This document shows positions 7,401-14,794 of a stretch of DNA of 14,914 bases, piece by piece; positions within the stretch are counted from its first letter, which is position 1; each line of letters starts with the position of its first letter. The stretch spans positions 1-14,914 of the forward strand of contig SIAZ01000063.1 in assembly GCA_009695405.1 (NCBI GenBank), in the 5' to 3' direction. Below the pieces are notes generated by a model. That model was given only the letters and a program-made list of their open reading frames with translations. It was not told where the DNA came from and made no database searches. Source of the stretch: Pedosphaera sp. (GTDB lineage: Bacteria > Verrucomicrobiota > Verrucomicrobiia > Limisphaerales > UBA9464). A program made the translations under genes and the position numbers.

Positions 7401-8606
7401 TCAGCTGTTTACCGCAGCTACGACCTTCTTCGCAGCATCAGCCATGGTGTCCCCACTGATAATCGTCAAACCAGATGCCGCCAAAGTGGCCTTGCCGGCC
7501 ACGACATTGTTGCCCTCTAAACGGACAATCAAAGGTAACGTTAAGCCTGTCTCTTTAACCGCTTCGACAATCCCATTGGCAATGACGTTGCAATCCATGA
7601 TGCCTCCGAAAATGTTAACAAAAATCGCCTTCACGTTGGGATCACTTAATATGATCTTAAACGCCGCTGATACTTGGTCCTTGCTCGCCCCACCTCCAAC
7701 ATCCAAGAAATTCGCAGGTAACCCTCCGTAGTGCTGGATAATATCCATCGTCGACATCGCCAAACCCGCTCCATTCACCAAGCAAGCAATACTTCCGTCT
7801 AATTTAATGTAATTCAGCGAGAACTTGCTGGCCTCGATTTCTAGAGGAGATTCTTCCGCCAAATCACGCATCGCTAAAATATCGGCATGACGGTACAAGG
7901 CATTGTCATCCAAGCTGATCTTTGCATCCACACACATGATCGACTCTTTGCCTGAAGCCGTCTCGACGATCGCTAATGGATTGATCTCAACCATCGATGC
8001 ATCGCATTCCCACGAGGTCTTGTATACCCCCATAATCAGCTTCACCGCAGCGTTGAAGACCTCGCCTTTAAGTCCTAATCCACGGGCGATTCTTCGGGCT
8101 TGATACGGTTGAATACCGACCGCTGGATCTACCGTTTCTTTAAGGATTTTCTCTGGGGTCTTCTCAGCGACTTCTTCAATGTCCACACCCCCTTCAGTGC
8201 TGGCCATGATTAGAGGACGTGACGTTGCACGATCCAATAACACGGCCAAGTAAAACTCCTTCACGATCTTCTCGGCTGCCGCGACTAGAATGGTTTGAAC
8301 CACTCGGCCCTCAGGCCCTGTCTGCTTGGTCACCAAGGTCTTGCCCAGCATGTTCTCTGCGTAGGTCACCGCCTCTTCCAAGGTCTTGGCTAGCTTGACG
8401 CCACCTTTAAAGCCGTGAGTAAAGGTACCTTTGCCACGTCCACCCGCATGAATTTGGGACTTAATCACAATTAAGGAGTGTCCCGAATCAAAGAGCCGTT
8501 TGGCCGCCGTTGTGGCCTCCTCGAGGGTCTTGCAGGGGTCACCCGCTGGCACGGCCACTCCGTTCTGTTTTAAAAGTTGCTTAGCCTGATATTCGTGAAT
8601 GTTCAT
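7401..8606 (-). CDS. sucC: Succinyl-CoA ligase (ADP/GDP-forming), beta subunit
   Basis: This is the nucleotide-binding partner of SucD in the TCA cycle. The 401-residue protein starts with MNIHEYQAKQLL and carries the ATP-grasp domain in its first 240 residues. IHAGGRGKG (52-60) is the nucleotide-contacting loop, and EINPLA (Asn209) with CVDAKISLDD (Asp227) supplies the Mg ligands. The C-terminal ligase domain has VNGAGLAMSTMDII (277-290), ANFLDVGGGA (298-307) and NIFGGIMDC (331-339). The GTFTHGFKGGVKL stretch after the glycine-rich loop is longer than in E. coli and closer to the alphaproteobacterial or mitochondrial form. ATP or GTP preference cannot be settled by eye. It lies 95 bases after gltA, with no terminator between, and 49 bases before sucD. 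Confidence 0.97.
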   Translation of the reverse strand: MNIHEYQAKQLLKQNGVAVPAGDPCKTLEEATTAAKRLFDSGHSLIVIKSQIHAGGRGKGTFTHGFKGGVKLAKTLEEAVTYAENMLGKTLVTKQTGPEGRVVQTILVAAAEKIVKEFYLAVLLDRATSRPLIMASTEGGVDIEEVAEKTPEKILKETVDPAVGIQPYQARRIARGLGLKGEVFNAAVKLIMGVYKTSWECDASMVEINPLAIVETASGKESIMCVDAKISLDDNALYRHADILAMRDLAEESPLEIEASKFSLNYIKLDGSIACLVNGAGLAMSTMDIIQHYGGLPANFLDVGGGASKDQVSAAFKIILSDPNVKAIFVNIFGGIMDCNVIANGIVEAVKETGLTLPLIVRLEGNNVVAGKATLAASGLTIISGDTMADAAKKVVAAVNS

Positions 8607-8701
8607 TCGAAAAAATTACCGAAAAATAAAGAAGCGTCTACCACTGCTGTCGGGGGGGTAAATCTGCCTACTGCCCCTTTGAAATCCTTCAAGGTGAGAA
8701 T

Positions 8702-9844
8702 TTAGCGTTGGTTGATTGGCGTTACCAAAAGTCCCACAGGCCCAGTATAAACCGATTGAGGTCGGATCAATCGATTATCTGCTAACTGCTCTAAAACATG
8801 CGCTGTCCAACCACTGGTCCGTGCAATGGCAAAAATCGGAGTGAAAAGATCCGTCGGGATTCCCAAGCTGTAGTAGACGGTGGCACTGTAAAAATCGACA
8901 TTCGCGTGCAATCCCTTCTCCTGAAGTATCAATTCAGCGATACGCTCAGACATAAGGATCCACTTGGGTTCACCCAATTTGGCCGAAAGAATTTGCCCCA
9001 TCCGCTTGAGATGCGGCGCCCGAGGATCCAACACTTTGTAAACTCGATGCCCGATCCCCATGATCTTCCTTTTCTGAGCCAAACATTCCGCAACATAAGC
9101 ATCCACCGCTTCAAGTGACCCAATTTCCTTCAGCATCTTGATCACCCCCTCGTTGGCTCCGCCGTGCAACGGTCCTTTCAGTGTTCCTATGGCGCTTGTC
9201 ACCGCTGAATACATATCGCTCAAGGTGGCTATGGTCACCCGCGCACTGAAGGTCGACGCATTCATCCCATGATCGGCATGCAGAACATAACACATATCCA
9301 TGGTTCTAACCTTTTCTTCCGATGGCTTAACCCCATCAATCATCCAAAGGAAATTAGCCGCCTCACTGAGACCGCAGTCGGGAGCGACCAAAGGTAATCC
9401 TTGGCGTGATCGGTGAAAATAAGCGGTGATTACCGGAATCTGAGCAATTAACCTCAAGGCCTTCCGCCGCTGCGCATCCATGGTGTCGACGTCTGCCGTT
9501 GTGTCATAACAACCCAATGCACTCACTCCTGTGCGGATGGCATGCATAGGCGGACAATCCTTAGGCAAGGCTGTCAGCAAATCGACCACGCCTTGCGGAA
9601 GTTCCCGATATCCAACCAATACGGCCTTTAATTCCGCCAACTCTTTCGCACTGGGCAGATGATTGTGGAACAGCAAATGCACAACCTCTTCGTAACTGAC
9701 CACTCCAGCTAATTCATTAATGTCGTAGCCACAATAAATTAACTGACCAATGTCGCCTCGGACATCACTCAAGCGCGTGTGCGCAGCAATGATGCCTTCA
9801 AGGCCCTTGGAGACGCTTAGGGGTGAAGGGGTGGGGGTACTCAT
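8702..9844 (-). CDS. gltA: Citrate synthase
   Basis: Citrate synthase condenses acetyl-CoA with oxaloacetate at the entry of the TCA cycle. At 380 residues this is the short form without the N-terminal extension of E. coli GltA. The catalytic triad is present: His227 in GPLHGGANE, His266 in GIGHRVYKVLDPRA, and Asp317 in NVDFYSA. The LHADHGMNASTFSARV segment (188-203) is also typical. Short citrate synthases and 2-methylcitrate synthases look alike, but sucCD directly downstream and no prpB/prpD nearby favour the citrate reaction. The ATG at 9842-9844 has no Shine-Dalgarno. Its promoter should lie in the 110 bases before the gene, but I cannot point to a good one. Confidence 0.94.
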   Translation of the reverse strand: MSTPTPSPLSVSKGLEGIIAAHTRLSDVRGDIGQLIYCGYDINELAGVVSYEEVVHLLFHNHLPSAKELAELKAVLVGYRELPQGVVDLLTALPKDCPPMHAIRTGVSALGCYDTTADVDTMDAQRRKALRLIAQIPVITAYFHRSRQGLPLVAPDCGLSEAANFLWMIDGVKPSEEKVRTMDMCYVLHADHGMNASTFSARVTIATLSDMYSAVTSAIGTLKGPLHGGANEGVIKMLKEIGSLEAVDAYVAECLAQKRKIMGIGHRVYKVLDPRAPHLKRMGQILSAKLGEPKWILMSERIAELILQEKGLHANVDFYSATVYYSLGIPTDLFTPIFAIARTSGWTAHVLEQLADNRLIRPQSVYTGPVGLLVTPINQR

Positions 9845-9954
9845 CGTATAAAAGTCTAACAGGCCGATCCAAAGTTCACGACAGTCTGTGAGTTGGATGA
9901 AATGGGCGTCAACGAATTACCCTTGTCTTAATGGAATAATCGTTATCGCCACCC

Positions 9955-10908
9955 TCAAACTAAGGTCTCAGGGCCTCTCTCTTTTCGACTCCACCAACGG
10001 CTTACCAAACCATCTTGGGGCCCAAAAATCCACGCAACTCCAAATAAAAAGGACCCAACCACCACCGCGGCTCCCGAGGGGGAACAATCCAATCCAATGG
10101 ATAAATGAAGTCCCAAGACCGCACTCAGTGCCGCATGCACAAGACTCCACCCCAAACGCACGACCAACCGATCGCTGATGAGTGCCGCTGTCGCTCCCGG
10201 TAAAATCAACATGGCAATCACGAGAATGGCTCCCACGGCCTCAAAGGCCGACACCACCGTAATCGAGAGCCAAATCATCAGGGACTGATGGATCCATCCC
10301 GATCGCAGCCCCATTGCCGATGCCAAGGCCGGGTCAAAAGAGCTCAACAAGAGTTCCTTGTAAAAAAGAACGATTAAGCCGCAGGAGAAAAAAAGAACAC
10401 ATCCCATTCGGACCACCGCTGGTGGACCTAGGGTCATCCCAGCAAGGGTCATCGGCGGACTTAACGGGATGAGAGGGAGTTCCCCGTTCAACACACAGTC
10501 TTGATCCAAATCTACCGTGTCAGCAAAGACAGCAATCAGAATCACCCCCAAAGCAAACAGACTTGAAAACGCAATCCCTATTGCCGCATCCTGCTTCACT
10601 CGCGAATGCCGGTGTATGACCTCAATCAACACTGTCGTCAGTACCGCCGCCGCTACCGCCCCAGCAAACATCGGCACGGTCCCTCGGGACCCCGTTACCA
10701 GAAAAGCAACGACAATACCCGGAAGAACGCTGTGGCTAATCGCGTCTCCCATTAGTGCCATACGACGTAAAATGAGATAATTGCCGACGAGCCCGCAGGC
10801 CGCTCCCACCAGAAAGGTCATCAACACCATCCAGCCATAAAGGGAAAAATCTGTCGTCCAAGGAGCAATAAAAATCTGATGCGCGGAAAAATGAGGGATG
10901 AAACTCAT
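9955..10908 (-). CDS. mntD: Mn/Zn-type ABC transporter permease (second permease)
   Basis: This integral membrane subunit of the ABC-3 (TroCD/ZnuB/MntCD) family forms the translocation channel with MntC. The 317-residue protein has about eight hydrophobic spans. Family segments are visible: NYLILRRMALMGDAISHSVLPG (43-64), the DQDCVLNGELPLIPL loop (135-149), YKELLLSSFDPALASAMGL (184-202), and VGAILVIAMLILPGATAAL (224-242). The DCVLxGE loop is frequent in manganese-type permeases of TroD/MntD type. It starts in a 4-base ATGA overlap with the end of mntC, so the two are probably translationally coupled. I see no terminator between its stop and gltA, so some read-through is possible. Confidence 0.93.
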   Translation of the reverse strand: MSFIPHFSAHQIFIAPWTTDFSLYGWMVLMTFLVGAACGLVGNYLILRRMALMGDAISHSVLPGIVVAFLVTGSRGTVPMFAGAVAAAVLTTVLIEVIHRHSRVKQDAAIGIAFSSLFALGVILIAVFADTVDLDQDCVLNGELPLIPLSPPMTLAGMTLGPPAVVRMGCVLFFSCGLIVLFYKELLLSSFDPALASAMGLRSGWIHQSLMIWLSITVVSAFEAVGAILVIAMLILPGATAALISDRLVVRLGWSLVHAALSAVLGLHLSIGLDCSPSGAAVVVGSFLFGVAWIFGPQDGLVSRWWSRKERGPETLV

Positions 10909-12386
10909 GACGATTTCCCATATCCTGTGGCCCGTTTTTCGCGGTTTCCATTGGGACGTCCGTGAATCACTTGCACGGCGGGTATCGGTCGCCCATGAGG
11001 GTCGCGGTCGGCAAACTCTAATCGACGCTCAAGTTGCCGCACCGCATCCTCACCCAAAATGTGCTCAATCTTCTCAGCGTCGTCATGCACATGGTCGGGC
11101 GCCATCTGGACAGCATGGGTCAAATACAACTCCCATAATCGATGATTCCGCACAATGGATGCTGCCCGTTGCCAACCCGACGGGGTCAACGCCACCAAAT
11201 CGTCGACAGCCGTTGCAAAGTCCATCGAAACCAAGGACCGAACTTCCCTCAAAGCCTCATCAAATGTCAGGCGGCGGCGTTCGGCTAGTTCACGCAAACT
11301 CACCGATTCCCTTCGAAATTCTTCGTTTTCTAAAATCTGATAAACCGCTTTTAAGGTGTTCTCTCGAACAATTCTTACCCGTTGCGATCGAGCCATCCAC
11401 CACCGGGGAATAACTCCTCGGTTTGGCGCAAAAAGAAAGGCAACGACAAAAAAGCTACTGGCTGATAGCACCATAAAAGGACCCGTCGGTAGATGGGTGC
11501 CCAGAAAAGAAAGAAACGCGCCTGTGACACCCGACAACATTCCTATCAACGCGCCATAAATGAGCATCCGATGCATCCGGTCGGTTAATAAATAAGCGGT
11601 CGCGGCTGGGGTAATTAACATCGCCGATACCAACACAACCCCCACCGCCTGCAGAGCGATGACCACGGAGAAAGTGAGCAAAAGCATCAATCCGTGCTGC
11701 AACCAGCGTGTCGGTAACGCGCAAACTTTGGCAAAACCAGGGTCAAAGCTCACTAAGAGAAACTCTTTATAGCCCACACAAATTAAACCCAACACCAACA
11801 CGGTCACTACGGTCATTAAACGAATATCCTCTGCTCCAATCGCTGATGCCTGACCAAATAGAAATTTATCGATGCCTGTTTTGTTACCGGTGGGTAACCG
11901 TTGGAACATCGACATCAAACACAAACCCGCCCCAAAAAAGCCCGCTAAAATCATGCCCAAGGCGGCATCCTCTTTGAGACGTGTCGTTCGGGTAATCAAA
12001 TGAACTAAACCTGTCCCCAACAATCCCGCTACCGTAGCTCCAATAAAAATAGCCACGGGATCCTTTTCCATATTCCAAAGAAAACCCAAAGCCACGCCGG
12101 GTAAGACAGCGTGGGATAAGGCATCCCCCACCAGCGACATCCGGCGTACCACCAGAAATCCACCCAAAAGGCCGCAGACAATCCCTAGCAAGACGGTTCC
12201 AAAAACCGCAAACCGTACAGACGGATCGGCCAGGGTCAAAAACCGGATCGCTTGAGTTTGCCAAACCGTCTCGGTGATGTCCCCGATCCGCGCCGCACAT
12301 ACCGTCATGGTTAGAGAATTTAATCCGACGAAAAGCCCTCCTATTCCAAGGAACTGCCCTGCAAAACTGGGGGTCAACCGGATCAT
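10905..12386 (-). CDS. mntC: Mn/Zn-type ABC permease fused to a C-terminal DtxR/MntR-like domain
   Basis: This 493-residue protein joins two modules. Residues about 55-335 are an ABC-3 metal permease, with RRMSLVGDALSHAVLPG (81-97), YKEFLLVSFDPGFA (206-219) and ALQAVGVVLVSAMLITPAAT (244-263). An extra hydrophobic segment lies at 10-30. Residues about 338-470 are DtxR-like: a start RENTLKAVYQILE, a helix-turn-helix at 363-386, a HRLWELYL helix and DHVHDDAEKIEHIL, ending DPHGRPIP. Aligned with DtxR, His415, Glu419, His434, Glu438, Glu441 and His442 match metal-ligand positions, while the N-terminal ligand is replaced by Asn343. The recognition helix and wing are acidic. The start ATG directly follows the mntB stop (TAGATG) and has AGAGG five bases upstream. 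The module could sense cytoplasmic metal and gate transport. Confidence 0.93.
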   Translation of the reverse strand: MIRLTPSFAGQFLGIGGLFVGLNSLTMTVCAARIGDITETVWQTQAIRFLTLADPSVRFAVFGTVLLGIVCGLLGGFLVVRRMSLVGDALSHAVLPGVALGFLWNMEKDPVAIFIGATVAGLLGTGLVHLITRTTRLKEDAALGMILAGFFGAGLCLMSMFQRLPTGNKTGIDKFLFGQASAIGAEDIRLMTVVTVLVLGLICVGYKEFLLVSFDPGFAKVCALPTRWLQHGLMLLLTFSVVIALQAVGVVLVSAMLITPAATAYLLTDRMHRMLIYGALIGMLSGVTGAFLSFLGTHLPTGPFMVLSASSFFVVAFLFAPNRGVIPRWWMARSQRVRIVRENTLKAVYQILENEEFRRESVSLRELAERRRLTFDEALREVRSLVSMDFATAVDDLVALTPSGWQRAASIVRNHRLWELYLTHAVQMAPDHVHDDAEKIEHILGEDAVRQLERRLEFADRDPHGRPIPAVQVIHGRPNGNREKRATGYGKSS

Positions 12387-13193
12387 CTAAGCCTCTTTTA
12401 CTCGGACCGCTTCGGCGACTTCACTCAAGATAGTAAGTCGTCCCCCGTAAGTTTTCTGTAAAAGATCATAAGTGAAAACCTGTTCGGTCGGACCAAAGGC
12501 CACCACCCTCATGTTAAGCAATAAAAGCCAATCGAAATAATTTCTAGCAGTGGGTAAGTCATGGTGGACAACAAAGAGGGTCTTACCTTGATATCGCAAC
12601 TCATGAAGCAATTCAATGATGGCCGTCTCTGTCGCCGCATCGACCCCTGCAAAGGGTTCATCCATAAAATAAAGGTCGCTCTCCTGCGCCAAGGCCCTTG
12701 CTAAAAAGACTCGCTGCTGTTGTCCGCCCGATAAGTTGGAAATTTGACGGTCGGCAAACGGTAACATTTTTACCCGCTCCAAACAGTCTCGGGCACAGGC
12801 CCGATCGGCAGCAGTTGGCCGACGAAATAAACCGAGCTTGCCATACCGCCCCATTAGCACCACATCCATCACATTGACCGGAAAATCCCAATCGACCGAC
12901 TCTCGCTGCGGCACATAACCGACACGTGCAAGCGATTGGTTGATCGGTTTACCAAAAACTTTTACCCAACCCGCCGAGGCGGGTAACAAACCCATACAGG
13001 CCTTAATCAAGGTCGACTTACCCGCACCATTGGGCCCGAGAATGCCGATTAATTTCCCTGCCGGCGCTCGGATATCTACCCCCCAAAGCACGGGTTTCTT
13101 TCGGTAAGCCACCGTCAAATCATGCACTTCAAGGGGACTCTCTTCCGCAATCGGCGCCACTGTTAGTGATGAGGAACTATCGGAAAGATCCAT
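12387..13193 (-). CDS. mntB: Mn/Zn-type ABC transporter ATP-binding protein
   Basis: This cytoplasmic ATPase powers the MntCD channel. All ABC motifs are present in its 268 residues: Walker A GPNGAGKST (53-61), Q-loop GYVPQRESVDWDFPV (92-106), signature LSGGQQQR (154-161), Walker B YFMDEP (175-180), and the H-loop in FVVHHD (207-212). The QRESVDWDFP stretch is typical of the manganese/zinc/iron subfamily, TroB/SitB/MntB. About 20 low-complexity, Ser-rich residues precede the fold. The start is ATG without a Shine-Dalgarno, 54 bases after mntA, and the stop abuts the mntC start. Confidence 0.95.
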   Translation of the reverse strand: MDLSDSSSSLTVAPIAEESPLEVHDLTVAYRKKPVLWGVDIRAPAGKLIGILGPNGAGKSTLIKACMGLLPASAGWVKVFGKPINQSLARVGYVPQRESVDWDFPVNVMDVVLMGRYGKLGLFRRPTAADRACARDCLERVKMLPFADRQISNLSGGQQQRVFLARALAQESDLYFMDEPFAGVDAATETAIIELLHELRYQGKTLFVVHHDLPTARNYFDWLLLLNMRVVAFGPTEQVFTYDLLQKTYGGRLTILSEVAEAVRVKEA

Positions 13194-13247
13194 AGGTCAA
13201 AGAACAGAATGAACGAAGCCACCTCACTCGTCGTGCTCTGGGAAAAC

Positions 13248-14180
13248 TCATTTTAACGCCTCAACAATTAAATCGACATTGCGATGCACCATTCCCTCAT
13301 AGGTGCCAAGATCGAATCCCTGATGGAACTTGCCGGGAGTACCCAAAGCATCAGAAAATAACTCGCCCCCAATCCGGACCCCCGCATCTCGACTTATGCG
13401 CTCAATTGTCCCGTGTGGCACCGAGGATTCGACAAAAATAGCCGGCACCTTCTGGGTCCGAATGAAATCGACTAATTGTGTGACATCGGCCAATCCCGCT
13501 TCTGTTACCGTCGATACCCCCTGTAAAGCCACCACCTTAAAACCGTAGGCTCGACCAAAATAATTAAATGCATCGTGGCTGGTCACTAAAACCCGTCGGA
13601 TACTGTCCACTTGATCCACCCTTATTTTTACCCAACGATCTAGTTCCTCAAGTCGCCCTCTCGCCACCGCCGCTTGTCGACTAAAAACAGGCGCCGCAGC
13701 GGGCCTAGATTCGGTCAGAACAGTTTGAATCGTCTGGATGCATCCCGACCAAAGAGCGGTATCAAACCAGACATGAGGATCGTATTGTCCCTCAAAAGCA
13801 GATGGCTTCAACAGTCGCGCTTTGTCCACCCCATCGGTCGCCGCTCGAACTGATCGCCCCGCAGTGGCCATTTTTTCAAATAACCCCTGCATTTTACCCT
13901 CTAAATGCAAACCCGAATAAAAAATGACTTCGGCTCGTTGCAGTTTAACCAAATCAGAAGCCGTCGCTTTGTACATATGCGGATCCACGCCGGGCCCCAT
14001 AAGCGCAGTCACCACGACCTCGTCGCCGCCCACCTGGCGTACCAAATCGGCCACCATTCCCACGGTCACTGTAACTTTTAACGGAGTAGTCGTCGCTGCC
14101 GTCAACTCACTCGCTATAAGTAACCTCAGAAAGGTCCAAACCAAAAAACGCACGCCGCTCCAACTTTGTTCTCTCCTCAT
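13248..14180 (-). CDS. mntA: Mn/Zn-type ABC transporter substrate-binding protein (TroA/ZnuA family)
   Basis: This is the periplasmic or membrane-tethered receptor that delivers metal to MntCD. I chose the ATG at 14178-14180 (310 aa) because it gives a signal peptide of Arg-rich start, hydrophobic stretch 11-23 and a likely cut after TAA at 27-29. A GTG at 14201 would only add seven residues. The cluster A-1 ligands are all present: His68 in GVDPHMYKAT, His136 in YDPHVWFD, His202 in TSHDAFNYFG and Asp277 in LFSDALGTPG. This three-His-plus-Asp set matches TroA. Many strictly manganese receptors such as PsaA have Glu at the third position, so zinc cannot be excluded. Manganese is favoured by the neighbouring MntR and operator-like repeats. 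No lipobox cysteine is seen in the signal. Confidence 0.94.
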   Translation of the reverse strand: MRREQSWSGVRFLVWTFLRLLIASELTAATTTPLKVTVTVGMVADLVRQVGGDEVVVTALMGPGVDPHMYKATASDLVKLQRAEVIFYSGLHLEGKMQGLFEKMATAGRSVRAATDGVDKARLLKPSAFEGQYDPHVWFDTALWSGCIQTIQTVLTESRPAAAPVFSRQAAVARGRLEELDRWVKIRVDQVDSIRRVLVTSHDAFNYFGRAYGFKVVALQGVSTVTEAGLADVTQLVDFIRTQKVPAIFVESSVPHGTIERISRDAGVRIGGELFSDALGTPGKFHQGFDLGTYEGMVHRNVDLIVEALK

Positions 14181-14222
14181 ACTTGTTTTGCCCCAAGCCA
14201 CAAACTAACCATTCATTATTGC

Positions 14223-14236
14223 TTGTTTTAAGTCAA
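14223..14236. promoter_or_regulatory. Putative MntR operator, site 1
   Basis: TTGTTTTAAGTCAA reads as TTG-N2-TTAA-N2-CAA, with TTG/CAA arms and TTAA centre perfectly palindromic. It resembles the TTTGCCTTAAGG-type MntR boxes of Bacillus. It covers the candidate -35 of mntA, so bound MntR would be expected to repress. Confidence 0.45.
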
Positions 14237-14241
14237 AGAAT

Positions 14242-14255
14242 TTGTGTTAAGGCTA
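14242..14255. promoter_or_regulatory. Putative MntR operator, site 2
   Basis: TTGTGTTAAGGCTA repeats site 1 in the same orientation, 19 bases further on, with 12 of 15 bases shared over TTGTNTTAAGNCNAA. TTAAGG matches the core of known MntR boxes; the right arm has one mismatch. It lies just upstream of the candidate -10 of mntR (TATTAT at 14262), which would allow autorepression. Confidence 0.45.
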
Positions 14256-14323
14256 AAACATTATTATCAATAAGACCACTTTGTTTCTTGGCATTGAAGG
14301 TGTCACGGCGGTTTTCTAGGCCG

Positions 14324-14794
14324 ATGAGCCCAACTGCGAAACTTGAAGTCCGCTCGGAATCGACCGAAGATCACCTTGAACGAATTCAGGATCTTGTCGA
14401 TCGCAATGGCTACGCGCGAGTCAGCGATCTGGCACTCGAATTAGAACTAAGTCGATCGACGGTTTCCAATATGGTCCGACGCCTCGCCAAACGTGGTTTT
14501 GTTAACTACACGCGCTATCGGGGCTTTAATCTCACTGCCAGCGGTCGTGCCGTCGCCGCACATATCAAGGACCGACACCGCACTCTCACCGCTCTCCTCA
14601 ACTTGCTCAGAATTGAACCCAGCACCATCGAGGAAGAAGTCGAAGACATCGAACATCATCTCAAACCCCAGACCCTCTCTGCTCTCAGTGCCCTCGTCTG
14701 CTATTGGAGCGAGAATCCCGCCGACCTCCGAGCCTTCAATCGCTTTCGATCGAAGATACCCCCCCTGCCAGGGCGTTTGGCTGGCGGCTCATAG
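14324..14794 (+). CDS. mntR: Manganese-responsive regulator MntR (DtxR family)
   Basis: MntR is a dimeric DNA-binding protein that represses manganese import genes when Mn(II) is bound. Aligned with the Bacillus protein at a constant offset of eight residues, all six metal ligands are kept: Asp16, Glu19, His85, Glu107, Glu110 and His111. The winged helix has NGYARVSDLALEL (28-40), a recognition helix LSRSTVSNMVRRL (42-54) and a wing with YRGFNLT (65-71). There is no C-terminal SH3-like domain, as in MntR and unlike DtxR. The 156-residue length is slightly above the Bacillus protein. The ATG at 14324 is chosen because upstream codons add sequence unlike the family. It is transcribed away from mntABCD across the shared control region. 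The stop overlaps the end of a convergent minus-strand frame by six bases. Confidence 0.93.
   Translation: MSPTAKLEVRSESTEDHLERIQDLVDRNGYARVSDLALELELSRSTVSNMVRRLAKRGFVNYTRYRGFNLTASGRAVAAHIKDRHRTLTALLNLLRIEPSTIEEEVEDIEHHLKPQTLSALSALVCYWSENPADLRAFNRFRSKIPPLPGRLAGGS

Larger units (their letters stand above)
14181..14323. promoter_or_regulatory. Divergent mntA / mntR control region
   Basis: This 143-base AT-rich gap lies between two divergent starts and must hold both promoters. TATTAT at 14262-14267 is a candidate -10 for mntR. On the minus strand, TTGACT (14236-14231) is a candidate -35 for mntA, with a poor AATGGT -10 17 bases further on. Both candidates are overlapped or flanked by the two operator-like palindromes at 14223-14236 and 14242-14255. 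A third short inverted repeat, TTATT-N3-AATAA, lies at about 14261-14273. Confidence 0.6.

Noticed and set aside
8652..8658. Run of seven G between gltA and sucC
   Set aside because: It is an isolated homopolymer with no further G-tracts for a quadruplex and no link to a start codon.
9907..9912. TTGACG on the minus strand upstream of gltA
   Set aside because: The hexamer at the right spacing (ACAGAC) is not a convincing -10, so no gltA promoter is called.
10898..11413. 171-codon open frame on the plus strand
   Set aside because: It is antisense to the DtxR-like part of mntC. Its translation is low-complexity and Ser/Pro/His-rich, a shadow of the true gene.
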